DNA of 64,000 nt, from contig NZ_CP009630.1 in assembly GCF_000959445.1 (NCBI RefSeq), positions 1,984,001 through 2,048,000 on the forward strand. The letters run 5' to 3'. The DNA is from Burkholderia vietnamiensis LMG 10929. GTDB lineage: Bacteria; Pseudomonadota; Gammaproteobacteria; Burkholderiales; Burkholderiaceae. Positions within the stretch are counted from its first letter, which is position 1. Each line of letters starts with the position of its first letter. The notes below the pieces were generated by a model, which was not told where the DNA came from, searched no databases, and saw only the letters and a list, made by a program, of their open reading frames with translations. The position numbers were made by a program, and so were the translations under genes. Positions 26,908-36,304 of the stretch are shown here, piece by piece.

Positions 26908-28155
26908 TCACCCGTAGACCGGGAAACGCTTGGTCAGCTCGGCCACTTGCGCGCGCACGCGCTCGAGCGTCGCCGCATCTTCCGGGTTCTCCAGCACGTC
27001 CGCGATCAGGTTGCCCACCTGCTCCGCTTCCGCCGGACCGAAGCCGCGCGTCGTCATCGCCGGCGAGCCCAGCCGCACGCCGCTCGTCACGAACGGCTTT
27101 TCCGGATCGTTCGGAATCGCGTTCTTGTTCACCGTGATGTGCGCCGCACCCAGCGCCGCTTCCGCCGCCTTGCCCGTGATGTGCTTCGCTCGCAGGTCCA
27201 CCAGCATCACGTGGCTTTCCGTGCGGCCCGACACGATCCGCAGCCCGCGCTTCACCAGCGTCTCGGCCAGCACCCGCGCGTTCTCCACCACCTTTTGCTG
27301 ATACGCCTTGAACTCCGGCGACAGCGCTTCCTTGAACGCCACCGCCTTCGCCGCGATCACGTGCATCAGCGGGCCGCCCTGGATGCCCGGGAAAATCGCC
27401 GAGTTGATCTGCTTCTCGTACTCCGCCTTCATCAGGATCACGCCGCCGCGCGGGCCGCGCAGGCTCTTGTGCGTGGTCGTCGTCACGAAATCAGCGTGCG
27501 GCACCGGGTTCGGATACACGCCCGCCGCGATCAGCCCAGCGTAGTGCGCCATGTCCACCATCAGGTACGCACCGACCGACTTCGCGATCTGCGCCATACG
27601 CGCGAAGTCGATCTTCAGCGCGAACGCCGAGGCGCCCGCGACGATCAGCTTCGGCTTGTGCTCCTGCGCGAGCTTTTCCGCCGCGTCGTAATCGATGTCT
27701 TCGTTTTCGTTCAGCCCGTAGCTCACCACGTTGAACCACTTGCCCGACATGTTCACCGGCGAGCCGTGCGTCAGGTGCCCGCCGTGCGCGAGGCTCATCC
27801 CCATGATCGTGTCACCCGGCTTGAGCATCGCGAAGAACACGCCCTGGTTCGCCTGCGAGCCCGAGTTCGGCTGCACGTTCGCCGCTTCCGCGCCGAACAG
27901 CTGCTTCACGCGATCGATCGCCAGCTGCTCGACCACGTCGACGTACTCGCAGCCGCCGTAGTAGCGCTTGCCCGGATAACCTTCCGCGTACTTGTTCGTG
28001 AGCTGCGAGCCCTGTGCGGCCATCACGGCCGGGCTCGTGTAGTTTTCCGACGCGATCAACTCGATGTGGTCTTCCTGGCGACGGTTCTCGTTCTGGATGG
28101 CGGCCCACAGTTCCGGATCGACGTTCGCGACGGTGCTGGTAGTGCGATTGAACAT
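26908..28155 (-). CDS. glyA: Serine hydroxymethyltransferase
   Basis: 415-aa PLP enzyme, the normal length, interconverting serine and glycine with tetrahydrofolate as the one-carbon carrier. The PLP Lys is in [14 protein letters not shown]; other family motifs are [25 protein letters not shown] and [20 protein letters not shown] 28155 gives the standard N-terminus [16 protein letters not shown]; upstream in-frame codons (to 28317) are Arg-rich and rejected. No folate or glycine-cleavage genes are close by. Burkholderia commonly carries two glyA copies; whether this is the second is inferred. Confidence 0.95.
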   Translation of the reverse strand: MFNRTTSTVANVDPELWAAIQNENRRQEDHIELIASENYTSPAVMAAQGSQLTNKYAEGYPGKRYYGGCEYVDVVEQLAIDRVKQLFGAEAANVQPNSGSQANQGVFFAMLKPGDTIMGMSLAHGGHLTHGSPVNMSGKWFNVVSYGLNENEDIDYDAAEKLAQEHKPKLIVAGASAFALKIDFARMAQIAKSVGAYLMVDMAHYAGLIAAGVYPNPVPHADFVTTTTHKSLRGPRGGVILMKAEYEKQINSAIFPGIQGGPLMHVIAAKAVAFKEALSPEFKAYQQKVVENARVLAETLVKRGLRIVSGRTESHVMLVDLRAKHITGKAAEAALGAAHITVNKNAIPNDPEKPFVTSGVRLGSPAMTTRGFGPAEAEQVGNLIADVLENPEDAATLERVRAQVAELTKRFPVYG

Positions 28156-28691
28156 GATGATGGATCGAAAGAGAGTGATGGATGAACCGCGCAGGCGGCC
28201 GTGCCGAGGCGTTCGACGACGTCGACGGCCATGCCGCCGCGCGATGTCGGCTCGGCGGTCATGCGGCATCGCCATTCCAGCAGACGCCGATCGGTTCAGA
28301 TAGAAGGATTGCGACAATCCGCTAGGACGCCTCGCGCGGCGCGCGGGCCTTTCGCGGAACGAATCATCGCCGGCGACGCGACGTGCAGCGCTCGCGTGGC
28401 GGAAACATCAGACATGAACTGCGGCCGGCGGCCGGCGTCGCCGACACGTGCAGGAGTGCAGCACGATGTCGGGCGAGCGGCAGCGGGCGCCCGCGCGCGA
28501 CGCGAGACACGACCGGACGCGCGCCTCGGGCCGCCGACGTGCGCGACGGCGCGTCGATGAGGAAAGCCGCGGCCGAAGCTGCGCCGCGGCATGCCGGCGG
28601 CCGATCGTCGTGGTCGTCGCGCTCGCCACGGCCGGCCGATGCCGTCCCGGCACCGACCGTCGCGCTGCGCCCGCGCAAGACCGCTACGCGG
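28156..28691. other. GC-rich intergenic region upstream of glyA, no gene recognised
   Basis: About 535 nt. No supported ORF. A glycine riboswitch was looked for on the minus strand and its conserved cores were not found. It must hold the glyA promoter. Confidence 0.45.
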
Positions 28692-29123
28692 TCACTCGTC
28701 GTCCTGCTGCTCCTGCTGCTCCTGCTGCGCCTGCACCTGCCGCTGCTGGATGAACTGCCGCACGTCGCTCATCGTCACGCGGCCGGTATGCTTGGCGTCG
28801 ATCTCGTCGAAGTGCTTCGCGACGAAGCCGAGCCCGCTGCTCTGCGCCTGCGCCTTCGTCACCGCCGCGCCGTTGCTCAGCACCGTGTTGCCGCCGAGCC
28901 GCGCGTCGACGCGCTGCTGCGCCTGTTGCTGCAGCGTCGCGCCGGTCGAAGGCAACACCGGCGCCGCGCGCGTCGACGGAAAGAACGGGCCGTCGACGCC
29001 ATGCGCGCCGCGCGGCAGCTTCACCGGCGCGACCGCCTGCGGCGGCAGCGCATACGCACCGCTCGTCACGGCGCCGACGACGATCACCGCAGCCATACGC
29101 CGCATCAAATTGATTGGAGACAT
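28692..29123 (-). CDS. EF-hand domain secreted protein
   Basis: 143-aa protein with a signal peptide (cleavage near AYALPP, about residue 25), a Pro/Gln-rich middle and a C-terminal EF-hand-like unit (FDEIDAKHTGRVTMSDVRQFI) followed by a Gln/Glu-rich tail. The loop resembles a Ca2+-binding EF-hand but with His-Thr in place of some acidic ligands. It lies 58 nt downstream of the S10 peptidase gene on the same strand and is probably co-transcribed. ATG 29123 is preferred; ATG 29135 is possible. Confidence 0.72.
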   Translation of the reverse strand: MSPINLMRRMAAVIVVGAVTSGAYALPPQAVAPVKLPRGAHGVDGPFFPSTRAAPVLPSTGATLQQQAQQRVDARLGGNTVLSNGAAVTKAQAQSSGLGFVAKHFDEIDAKHTGRVTMSDVRQFIQQRQVQAQQEQQEQQDDE

Positions 29124-29180
29124 GATCACTCGCATTCGATGGATGAATAGAAGATTCCTCGTTCGCAACGGGTCCGGCGC

Positions 29181-31040
29181 TTACGGCGCCGCGGCCGCTG
29201 CGGCCACCGTCGTCGCGGCGCTCGCGCCCGGCGCGCTGCCGGTCGGCGTGCCGGCCGGGTTCTCGTCCGGCCACGGCGGCGGCAGCGTATGCAGCGTCAG
29301 CGCGGTCGGAATCCGCCGGCCCTGATAGAAGATCCTCAGATCGCGCTTCATCTGCGGGCGCGCGACGTCGTCGAGATACGTCATGTGGCCGCCCTGGAAG
29401 AAATTCACCTGCAGCTTCGGATTCAAACCCTTCACCGTCTGCAGACGAGCGAGCTGCTTCTCGGTGTTGAAGAACGGCGTCGCCAGATCGTGCAGGCCGT
29501 TCTCCGCGAGCACCTGCAGCTTCGGGTTGAGCTGCAGCGCGCCGAGCAGATCGGGGATCGTGTCGGGCATCGGCTGGCCGTCGTGCGAGAAGTCCCACAC
29601 CTGGATGATGTTGTCGTTCAGCGGCAGGTAGGTCGCGTTCGGCGCGGTATAGCCGAGGTAATCGGGCATCTGCGTCGCGAGCGCGTTCGTGAACGGCTGC
29701 GAGATCAGGATGTCCGACGGATCGCCGTCGGTCTGCAAGCGCGGATCGGAATTCGGCAACGACACGCGTCCGTCGTAGCGACCGATCGTCGTGCCGGGCA
29801 GCAGGCTCGTGCCGAACGGATTCGCGTTGAAGTAGCCGCGCAGCGCCTGCATCGTGAGGCTCGACGGGATCGACCACAGCCTGAGCGTCGCATCGCTCGG
29901 GAACACCGGCGTGCCGAGCGCATCCGGAATGCCGAGCTGGCTGAGCACCCACGACTGCGAATACCGCTGCAGCTGGTTGTAGATCAGCGTGGTGAACAGC
30001 TCCGTCTGCAACGCATACAGATACGGATTCACCGGCGTCGGCGACACCTGGTTGAAGTATTCGGCGACGGCCGCGTAGCCGGGCAGGTAACCGGCCACGG
30101 TATCGGTGTCGAGCAGCAGCCCGTCGGTCGACTGCGTGATCGCGACCGCTTCCACCGCATCGGCGAAGTAGTTGAGGATCGCCGACTGCAGCACGATGCC
30201 GGTCAGGTGCACGCCGGCCGATTCGAGCGCGAGCGCCAGCATGTCGGTGCGCGGCGTGCCGTACGACTCGCCGTACAGGTAGAGCGGCGACGCGCTGCGG
30301 CCGTTCACGTTCAGGTAGCGCTGGATGAAGTCGCGCATGATGTTGACGTCCGCGTCCGAGCTCCAGTATTTCTGGTTCGTGTTCGGCAACACGGCTTCGG
30401 ACAGCCCGGTTCCGGGCGGATCGATGAACACGAGGTCGGTCGTGTCGATCAGGCTCTCCGCGTTGTCGACGAGCGGATAGTTCGGCCAGTTGCTGCCGAA
30501 CAGCGGGTCGGGCGTCGCGACGCGCGTGGGCGCGAACGAGCCGAGCCGCAGCCAGATCGACGACGAGCCGGGCCCGCCGTTATAGACGAACGTGACGGGC
30601 CGCGGCTTGCCGTTCGTGCTGGGCGCGGTGTACGCGACGTACGACATCGACGCTTCCGCATTGCCGTTCGCGTCCTGCGCGGTCAGGTGGCCGGTGGTCG
30701 TCGTGTAGTCGATCGTGGTGCCGCCGGACTTCCACTGGTAGTGCATCACGGCCGCCTTCTCCGCGACTTGCGCGGGCGCGAGGCCGTCGGTCGCGTTCAT
30801 CGAATAGGCGACCGGGTCGACGTACGGCTGGTTCGCCGCCGGCGTCGCATCGCTGCTCGCCTGCTGCGCGGCGGCCTGCTGGCTCGCGGCCGCCTGCGCG
30901 AGGCTCGATGCGCCGACCGACGACGAATCGTCGCCGCCGCAGCCCGCCAGCACGAGCGTCGCGACGGTCAATGCGCCTAGCGCGGCCAGCCGGGCGCGGC
31001 GTATGGCGCGACTGCGGGTACTGCTGCTGTCTGGTTTCAT
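29181..31040 (-). CDS. S10 serine carboxypeptidase-like lipoprotein
   Basis: 619-aa exported lipoprotein. The lipobox LAGC places the lipidated Cys at residue 34, after a basic n-region. An Ala/Gln/Ser linker precedes an alpha/beta-hydrolase S10 domain with YNGGPGSSS (oxyanion region), catalytic Ser in YGESYGTPR, catalytic Asp in LHDLATP and catalytic His in GGHMTYLDD. Proteins of this kind are periplasmic peptidases of unknown physiological substrate. A Pro/Ala-rich tail closes the protein. First gene of a pair with the EF-hand gene. Confidence 0.9.
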   Translation of the reverse strand: MKPDSSSTRSRAIRRARLAALGALTVATLVLAGCGGDDSSSVGASSLAQAAASQQAAAQQASSDATPAANQPYVDPVAYSMNATDGLAPAQVAEKAAVMHYQWKSGGTTIDYTTTTGHLTAQDANGNAEASMSYVAYTAPSTNGKPRPVTFVYNGGPGSSSIWLRLGSFAPTRVATPDPLFGSNWPNYPLVDNAESLIDTTDLVFIDPPGTGLSEAVLPNTNQKYWSSDADVNIMRDFIQRYLNVNGRSASPLYLYGESYGTPRTDMLALALESAGVHLTGIVLQSAILNYFADAVEAVAITQSTDGLLLDTDTVAGYLPGYAAVAEYFNQVSPTPVNPYLYALQTELFTTLIYNQLQRYSQSWVLSQLGIPDALGTPVFPSDATLRLWSIPSSLTMQALRGYFNANPFGTSLLPGTTIGRYDGRVSLPNSDPRLQTDGDPSDILISQPFTNALATQMPDYLGYTAPNATYLPLNDNIIQVWDFSHDGQPMPDTIPDLLGALQLNPKLQVLAENGLHDLATPFFNTEKQLARLQTVKGLNPKLQVNFFQGGHMTYLDDVARPQMKRDLRIFYQGRRIPTALTLHTLPPPWPDENPAGTPTGSAPGASAATTVAAAAAAP

Positions 31041-31788
31041 CTCTGTCCTTTGTGTCGGGTTGGATACCGCTTCACACAGGCCGTCGTCGCCGGCAACGAA
31101 CGCACAGGCGCACCCGCCACTCGCGTTGCACGGTCGGCAGACGGCGGTTGGGGATTGGACTTCTTCGAGAGACCGAATTCGCTACGGACACGGCAAACTG
31201 CTGGCGGAGAATGATGCCGAGACGCCGCCCCCTTGCAGTTTTGAATACTTTTTTATTACGCGGTTTTACGACACCACAAAAATAGGCGGTGCTGCGCCGC
31301 GTTGTCAAAGATCATTCGGATATTAAAAAATCGCCGATGATGCAAACGGCCGTCAGTGTCTGGGATTTGAAAGACCGCGGCGCAGGCCCGCGTGGGCAGC
31401 GGCAGGAGAGCCGTTTCGTATTCGACGCGAGCGCCGTCACCCTTGTCGCACGGCGTTCTACGAAACGACGCATCGCGCGGCGAATGCTTTCAGATCGGCA
31501 AATCGTCTCTTTCGTTTTTATTATTTAAAACCGATTCGAATGGCGCGCTGATTTTAATCCGCGACCGCCCATAAAATACCGATTCAAATCGGTTTCAGGT
31601 TGGCGAGTGGAATTATTTACACGATGACGGAATCGCATCGCGAGCGACGCGGCATCGGCGACGCGGCTGAATGAACCGATATTCTCGTGAACCGTGGCGC
31701 ATCGTATTGCGGATCGCCCGCGAATGACGCGGGCGACCCATGAAGCGGAGAAAATGGCGGCGATGTGCGGCGTCACCGCCGCCCACGC
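31041..31788. other. Intergenic region with AT-rich patches, no gene recognised
   Basis: About 750 nt separating the S10 peptidase gene and the ExeM-type nuclease gene, both on the minus strand. It must hold the peptidase promoter. It contains AT-rich stretches (around 31235-31330 and 31500-31600). No supported coding frame or structured RNA. Confidence 0.45.
31578..31593. promoter_or_regulatory. Operator-like palindrome
   Basis: ACCGATT-CA-AATCGGT, a perfect 7-bp inverted repeat in an AT-rich stretch. A related half-site (AACCGATTCGAAT) lies about 50 nt to its left. It lies between a nuclease 3' end and a peptidase 5' region, so its target is unclear. Confidence 0.35.
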
Positions 31789-33600
31789 TCAGCGCGCGCG
31801 GCCCGGCAGCGCGATGTCGATCAGCACCGGATCGTGATCCGACGACCGATATGCATCGGGCGCGTAGTAGGTCTTCTGCTGGTCGGCCGACTTGTAGGCG
31901 AGCGTGTACTGCAGCGCGAGCGGCTCGTCCGCGTTGATGTGCCACTCGTGCACGGCCTTCACGTGCGCGGCGAGCGGCAGCGACGCGAGCGCGTGATCGA
32001 GATAACCGGCCTCGCCGTTGTACACGTAGCTGTACGCGTTCGCGCCGATCCAGCGCGACACGAGGTTGCGGTAGCCGCGCGATTCGAGCGTGCGGATCGG
32101 GTCTTCATGCGTGTAGCTGTTGAAATCGCCGATCAGCAGCGTGCCTTGCCCGGCGACGCCGGTTGGCGTGCCGGCCAGCCAGTCGGCGAGTTTCGCGGCC
32201 GCACGCGTGCGCGTCGCGTTCCAGCAGCCCTGGCCGTCGCCCTGGTCGAGGTCGTCGTTCGCCGCATCGGGGCAGTTCTTCGACTTCAGATGATTGACGG
32301 CGATCGTCAGCGCGTGCCTGCCGCCGATGCGGCGGAACGATTGCGCGAGCGGCTGGCGGTTCCGCTCGTCGATCGCCAGCGTCGCCGCGCGGCCGACCGG
32401 TTCGACCGTGCGGCTGTCGTAGATCATCGCGACCGCGATCGCGTCGCCGCCCAGACGCGACGTGCCCGGATCCACCACGCGCCAGCGGCTGCCGAGCTTC
32501 GCCGCGAGCTGGCGCACCGCGCCCAGTTCGCCGTAGCCGTTGTTCTGGATCTCCATCAGGCCGATCACGTCGGCATCGAGCGCCTGCAGCGCGCTGACGA
32601 TCTTCGCCTCCTGACGCTGGAATTCCTCGTAAGTCTTCGCGCCGCGGTTGTTCGGATCGTCGAAGCCGCCGCCCAGCCCGTTGCCGTTGAAGTAATTGAG
32701 CACGTTGAACGACGCGACGCGCAGATTCGAGTTCGGATCGCGCGCGGGCGCGCGGGTGCGCGGGTTCGCACGCGCGTCGAACGCCGGCGCGGCCGCGCCG
32801 GGCAGCGGCTGCACGCGCCACGCGCCGTAACGCACCTCGAGCACGCCGTCGACGCCGCGCACCGTGTAGCCCGAGCGCAGCGTGTTCGCCGCCGACAGCG
32901 CGGGCGCCGGATACGGGACGCTCGCCGGGTTCTGCCGGTTCGAGCCGTCGTCGAGAATCAGCCGGTTGCGCGCGTTCGCGTCCATCAGCGTGCGCGCCTG
33001 CGCCGGCGGCACCACGCTCGTCGGCGTGCGCAGGCGGCCGTTGCTCAGCAGCACGCTGCCGTAGCGGCCCAGCTCGTAGTTGTCGGTGACGGTCAGCGTC
33101 TGCGGCAGGCGCACGCGCATCCCTTCATACGCGGCGAACGCGGCCGGGTTGTCGACCGGCAGCGTCAGCGTCGCCGGCGTGACCGTCTGGCCGTTCGCGC
33201 ACACCGCGATCGCGCCGGCCAGCGTGAGCTGCGTCTGCCCGTATTTCTCTTCGACCTTGCCGGTCACGTGAACGAGATCGCCGGCCGTCGCGCGCGTCTT
33301 CGGCGCATAGACGAACAGCCCTTCGGACACGCCCGGCTGATTGCGCCGCTGCGCGTCGGCCTGCTGGACGAAGAAGCCGCCGAAGCCGTCCGCGCCGCCG
33401 AAGTCGGCGGTGACGACCGCTTCGATCGACACGTTCTGGCCGGCGAGCGGCGACGGCGCGCCGGGCCCCTGGATGTCGGCGATCGGCGTCGTGCTGCCGC
33501 CGCAGTTCGCGCTGACGGGCGCGGCGGTGGCGGCAACGACGGGCGCGGCGAGCGCGGGCAGCAGCAGGAGCGGCGCAAACAGGCGAAGTGTCGAGCGCAT
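31789..33600 (-). CDS. ExeM/NucH-family extracellular nuclease
   Basis: 603-aa secreted endonuclease/exonuclease/phosphatase-fold enzyme. Signal peptide (cleavage near VVAATAAP), an N-terminal OB-fold-like region (about 45-260) and a C-terminal EEP domain from about 290 with LRVASFNVLNYFN, IGLMEIQNNG, NHLKSKNC, GDFNSYTHEDP and the catalytic SSDHDPV. The family (ExeM/NucH) degrades extracellular DNA, often in biofilm turnover. Full length, no truncation. It is co-directional with the S10 peptidase but separated by about 750 nt. Confidence 0.92.
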   Translation of the reverse strand: MRSTLRLFAPLLLLPALAAPVVAATAAPVSANCGGSTTPIADIQGPGAPSPLAGQNVSIEAVVTADFGGADGFGGFFVQQADAQRRNQPGVSEGLFVYAPKTRATAGDLVHVTGKVEEKYGQTQLTLAGAIAVCANGQTVTPATLTLPVDNPAAFAAYEGMRVRLPQTLTVTDNYELGRYGSVLLSNGRLRTPTSVVPPAQARTLMDANARNRLILDDGSNRQNPASVPYPAPALSAANTLRSGYTVRGVDGVLEVRYGAWRVQPLPGAAAPAFDARANPRTRAPARDPNSNLRVASFNVLNYFNGNGLGGGFDDPNNRGAKTYEEFQRQEAKIVSALQALDADVIGLMEIQNNGYGELGAVRQLAAKLGSRWRVVDPGTSRLGGDAIAVAMIYDSRTVEPVGRAATLAIDERNRQPLAQSFRRIGGRHALTIAVNHLKSKNCPDAANDDLDQGDGQGCWNATRTRAAAKLADWLAGTPTGVAGQGTLLIGDFNSYTHEDPIRTLESRGYRNLVSRWIGANAYSYVYNGEAGYLDHALASLPLAAHVKAVHEWHINADEPLALQYTLAYKSADQQKTYYAPDAYRSSDHDPVLIDIALPGRAR

Positions 33601-33824
33601 GACGGGAAACCCGGTTGTGAGTGTGCCGAAAGCTTAGCCGCGGTCGATGACAGTTGTTAGTAACCAAACGACAGATGGATGTAATGTGCGGCACGGCGCT
33701 TGCTCCGCGATACGGTACGCACGTTCGTCGGCAGCCGGCCCGCCGTGCAGGCCCGAATGCAGCCCCGAGCGCATGCCCGCACCAGCTTGCCGAAAGCATC
33801 GGGCTCGGCTAGACTGCCGTTCGT

Positions 33825-33926
33825 CTTTGGGGAGTAGCCTGCTTTCCGCTCTGGAAAGCGAACGTGTCAACATACTCGGCTTGCGGCCGTGGCGCGTTCG
33901 GCCGAATCGGCTTGGCGAGACCATCG
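33825..33926 (+). ncRNA. yybP-ykoY-type manganese riboswitch
   Basis: The sequence carries the conserved elements of the yybP-ykoY aptamer in order: TTTGGGGAGTAGCC (33826-33839), a short hairpin CTTTCCGCTCTGGAAAG, GTCAACATACTCG (33866-33878), a variable stem, and GGCGAGACC (33914-33922). This arrangement is the known Mn2+-sensing aptamer that precedes MntP, Alx and other Mn2+ exporters in proteobacteria. It lies 170 nt upstream of a cation exchanger, which is therefore probably Mn2+-induced. Confidence 0.88.
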
Positions 33927-33999
33927 ACGCATCGCGCCGTTCCGGGTCGGACGTCGGCAGATGCGTCATGGTTCGTCAACGTCCGACCACGGAGCCCCC

Positions 34000-34098
34000 A
34001 TGTCCTTCGTCCCTTTCCCGTCGCGCTTCGTCCGCTTCCGCCATCCCGCCAACGCCAACGCCAACGCCAACCCGCGCGCGTGCGGAGGTGCCGCATGA
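34000..34098 (+). CDS. 32-aa leader ORF coupled to the exchanger
   Basis: ATG 34000 with GGAG 5 nt upstream opens a 32-codon frame, MSFVPFPSRFVRFRHPAN then (AN)-repeats, ending in TGA that overlaps the exchanger ATG as ATGA (34095-34098). The AN repeat comes from a GCCAAC hexamer present four times (34048-34071). It sits between the Mn2+ aptamer and the exchanger, so riboswitch control of this ORF could be passed on by translational coupling. Product function unknown. Confidence 0.5.
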   Translation: MSFVPFPSRFVRFRHPANANANANPRACGGAA

Positions 34099-35105
34099 CG
34101 TTGATGCTCGTCGAACTGGCGTTCATGCTGATCGTCATCCTGATCGCCGCCGAACTCTTCACCAATGCGCTCGAACATCTCGGCGAACGCCTGAAGATCT
34201 CCGAAGGCGTGACGGGTTCGCTGTTCGCGGCCGTCGGCACCGCGCTGCCCGAGACGACGGTGCCGCTGCTCGCGCTGATCGGCGGCACGTCGAACGCCGC
34301 GGTGAACGAGGAAATCGGCGTCGGCGCGATTCTCGGCGCGCCGCTGATGCTCGCGACGCTCACCACCTTCCTGATGACGCTCGCCGTGATCCGCTCGCGC
34401 GGCGTGACCGGCACCATCGCACCCGAGCGCAGCGGCTTCGTGCGCGACCTGAACTACTTCATCGCCGCGTTCACGCTCGCGACGGTCGCGATGTTCGTCC
34501 CGCATCACGTCTGGGCGGTGCGCGCGATGCTCGGCGCGATGCTGGTCGGCATCTACGTGATGTACGTGGTGATGACGCTGCGCGCGTCGACGCAGCTCGT
34601 CGACGCCGGGCACGGCACCGAGGCGCCGCACACGATGTTCCTGTCGCGCACCGGGCTGCCGACCAATCTGGCGACCATCGCGCTGCAGCTCGCCGTCGGC
34701 GTCGCGCTGCTGGTCGGCGGCGCGAAGGGCTTCATTCACGGCGTCGACGGCGTGTCGCAACTGCTCGGCATCTCGCCGCTGCTGCTGTCGCTGATCATCG
34801 TGCCGATCGCGACCGAGCTGCCGGAGAAGGTCAACAGCGTGCTGTGGATTCGCCGCTCGAAGGACACGCTCGCGTTCGGCAACATCACCGGCGCGATGGT
34901 GTTCCAGGGCACGCTGCTGCCGGCGATCGGCATCATGCTGACGCCGTGGGAGCCGCGCGCCGAAGTGCTGACCGGCGTGGTCATCACGCTCGCGGCGGCA
35001 GTGTGGCTGCGCGTCAATGCGCGGGCGCGCGGGCTCGCGATCTGGGCGCTGCTCGCGAACGGCGCCGGCTATGCCGGCTATCTGTACGTGACGCTCACGC
35101 GTTGA
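34095..35105 (+). CDS. Sodium/calcium exchanger-family cation transporter (putative Mn2+ exporter)
   Basis: 336-aa CaCA-superfamily membrane protein with about ten TM segments and two alpha-repeats: AVGTALPETTVPLLALIGG and PIATELPEKVNSVLWIRRS, the second followed by GNITGAMVFQGTLLPAIG. The acidic Glu in each repeat would bind the cation. ATG 34095 has GGAGG 6 nt upstream and lies downstream of a Mn2+ riboswitch. The riboswitch suggests manganese (or manganese/calcium) export, although the family name refers to Ca2+. A convergent GST follows; a shared hairpin separates them. Confidence 0.88.
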   Translation: MTLMLVELAFMLIVILIAAELFTNALEHLGERLKISEGVTGSLFAAVGTALPETTVPLLALIGGTSNAAVNEEIGVGAILGAPLMLATLTTFLMTLAVIRSRGVTGTIAPERSGFVRDLNYFIAAFTLATVAMFVPHHVWAVRAMLGAMLVGIYVMYVVMTLRASTQLVDAGHGTEAPHTMFLSRTGLPTNLATIALQLAVGVALLVGGAKGFIHGVDGVSQLLGISPLLLSLIIVPIATELPEKVNSVLWIRRSKDTLAFGNITGAMVFQGTLLPAIGIMLTPWEPRAEVLTGVVITLAAAVWLRVNARARGLAIWALLANGAGYAGYLYVTLTR

Positions 35106-35108
35106 ATG

Positions 35109-35144
35109 CGCGCGGGCCTCGCCATTCACGCCGGGGCCCGCGCG
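35109..35144. terminator. Shared terminator hairpin between convergent genes
   Basis: CGCGCGGGCC (35109-35118) and GGCCCGCGCG (35135-35144) form a 10-bp stem with a 16-nt loop, between the exchanger stop and the GST stop at 35149. It can act in both directions. No T-run. Confidence 0.5.
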
Positions 35145-35148
35145 TCGG

Positions 35149-35787
35149 TCAGGCGGCGTTCGCCAGCCCGTCGGCCTGCAGCACCTGCTGTACGGCCGCC
35201 CGCGCCCGCACACGCTCGTACCAGCTGCGCAGGTTCGCATGGCGGCTCAGGTCGATGTCCGCGTCGTACACCGAGCGCAGCCAGCCGGCCTTGCCCCAGC
35301 CGGTCAGCGCGAACAGATACGCATCGGCGATCGTGAAGGTGTCGCCCGTCAGATACGTGTGGCCGTCGAGCTGCCGGTCGATCCATGCAAAGCGGCTGTC
35401 GAGCTTCCGGCGCACCGGATCGACGTATTTGCCCGCCTGTACCGCGTACAGCAACGGAATGAACCCCTTGTGGATCTCCGTGCCGAGGAAGTTCAGCCAT
35501 TCCATCAGCCGGTAGCGCGCGAGCGCTCCGTATGCCGGCGCGAGTCCGGCTTCGGGGCGCCGGTCGGCCAGATACTGCGCGATCACGGGGCCTTCGCGCA
35601 GCGTGGTGCCGTCGTCGAGCACGAGCAGCGGCACGTAGCCGAGTTCGTTCACGGCACGATAGTCGCGGCCATCGTCGAACCGATGCCGGCGCGCGTCCAC
35701 CGTGACGATCTGCGCGTCGAATTGCGCTTCGCGCAGCACGATGCAGATCGCCTGCGAGCAGCTGCCGGGAGCGTGATAGAGCTTCAT
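35149..35787 (-). CDS. Beta-class-like glutathione S-transferase
   Basis: 212-aa GST. MKLYHAPGSCSQAICIVLRE has the beta-class pattern with the active-site Cys (Cys10). NELGYVPLLVLDDG (cis-Pro) and LREGPVIAQYLAD complete the GSH site. Helical C-domain with LTGDTFTIADAYLFALTGW. Cytosolic detoxification enzyme. It is divergent from an HxlR-type regulator 141 nt away, which probably controls it. Confidence 0.92.
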   Translation of the reverse strand: MKLYHAPGSCSQAICIVLREAQFDAQIVTVDARRHRFDDGRDYRAVNELGYVPLLVLDDGTTLREGPVIAQYLADRRPEAGLAPAYGALARYRLMEWLNFLGTEIHKGFIPLLYAVQAGKYVDPVRRKLDSRFAWIDRQLDGHTYLTGDTFTIADAYLFALTGWGKAGWLRSVYDADIDLSRHANLRSWYERVRARAAVQQVLQADGLANAA

Positions 35788-35928
35788 GCGTTTCCTTGTG
35801 TGAATGTTTCGTATCTCTCTCGATTCGCCGCGACGCGGGCGCTAATATCTCGCATCGGCGCGGCGCTGAGAAGAAGGCAGTCGTTTGTGCCGTAGTCACA
35901 AAAAAGTTACCGACGCAGAGTCATCAGC

Positions 35929-36258
35929 ATGAAAACGAGTGCGACAGGATGTTCCGTGGAAGAATCGATGCGGCTGCTCGGCGGCCGCTGGCGGCTGCTG
36001 CTCGTGTCGTATCTGCTCGATGGGCCGAAGCGCTTCAGCGATCTGCGTCGCGACATGCCGGGCATCTCGCAGCGGATGCTGACGCTCGACCTGCGTGCGC
36101 TCGAAGACGCCGGCCTCGTGCGACGCACCGTGTATCCCGAAGTGCCGGTGCGGGTCGAGTACGATCTGAGCGCGGACGGCGACCGGCTGCGCCCCGTCGT
36201 CGAAACGATGCGCGAATTCGGGCTGTGGCTGAAGGCGCGACACGTGACGGCGGATTGA
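35929..36258 (+). CDS. HxlR-family transcriptional regulator
   Basis: 109-aa winged-helix HxlR protein. The characteristic CSVEESMRLLGGRWRLLLV start with conserved Cys, then FSDLRRDMPGISQRMLTLDLR (recognition helix) and VEYDLSADGDRLRPV. HxlR regulators often sense electrophiles or quinones through the N-terminal Cys. Divergent from the beta-class GST; the shared 141-nt region should carry its operator. The Imm10-like gene follows after about 45 nt. Confidence 0.9.
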   Translation: MKTSATGCSVEESMRLLGGRWRLLLVSYLLDGPKRFSDLRRDMPGISQRMLTLDLRALEDAGLVRRTVYPEVPVRVEYDLSADGDRLRPVVETMREFGLWLKARHVTAD

Positions 36259-36304
36259 CGCGCATGCGCCGCTGCAGCGGTTTCCCTACCTCGAGAGAAA
36301 CATC

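Noticed and set aside
28156..28691. Possible glycine riboswitch upstream of glyA
   Set aside because: The conserved tandem aptamer cores were looked for on the minus strand and not found.
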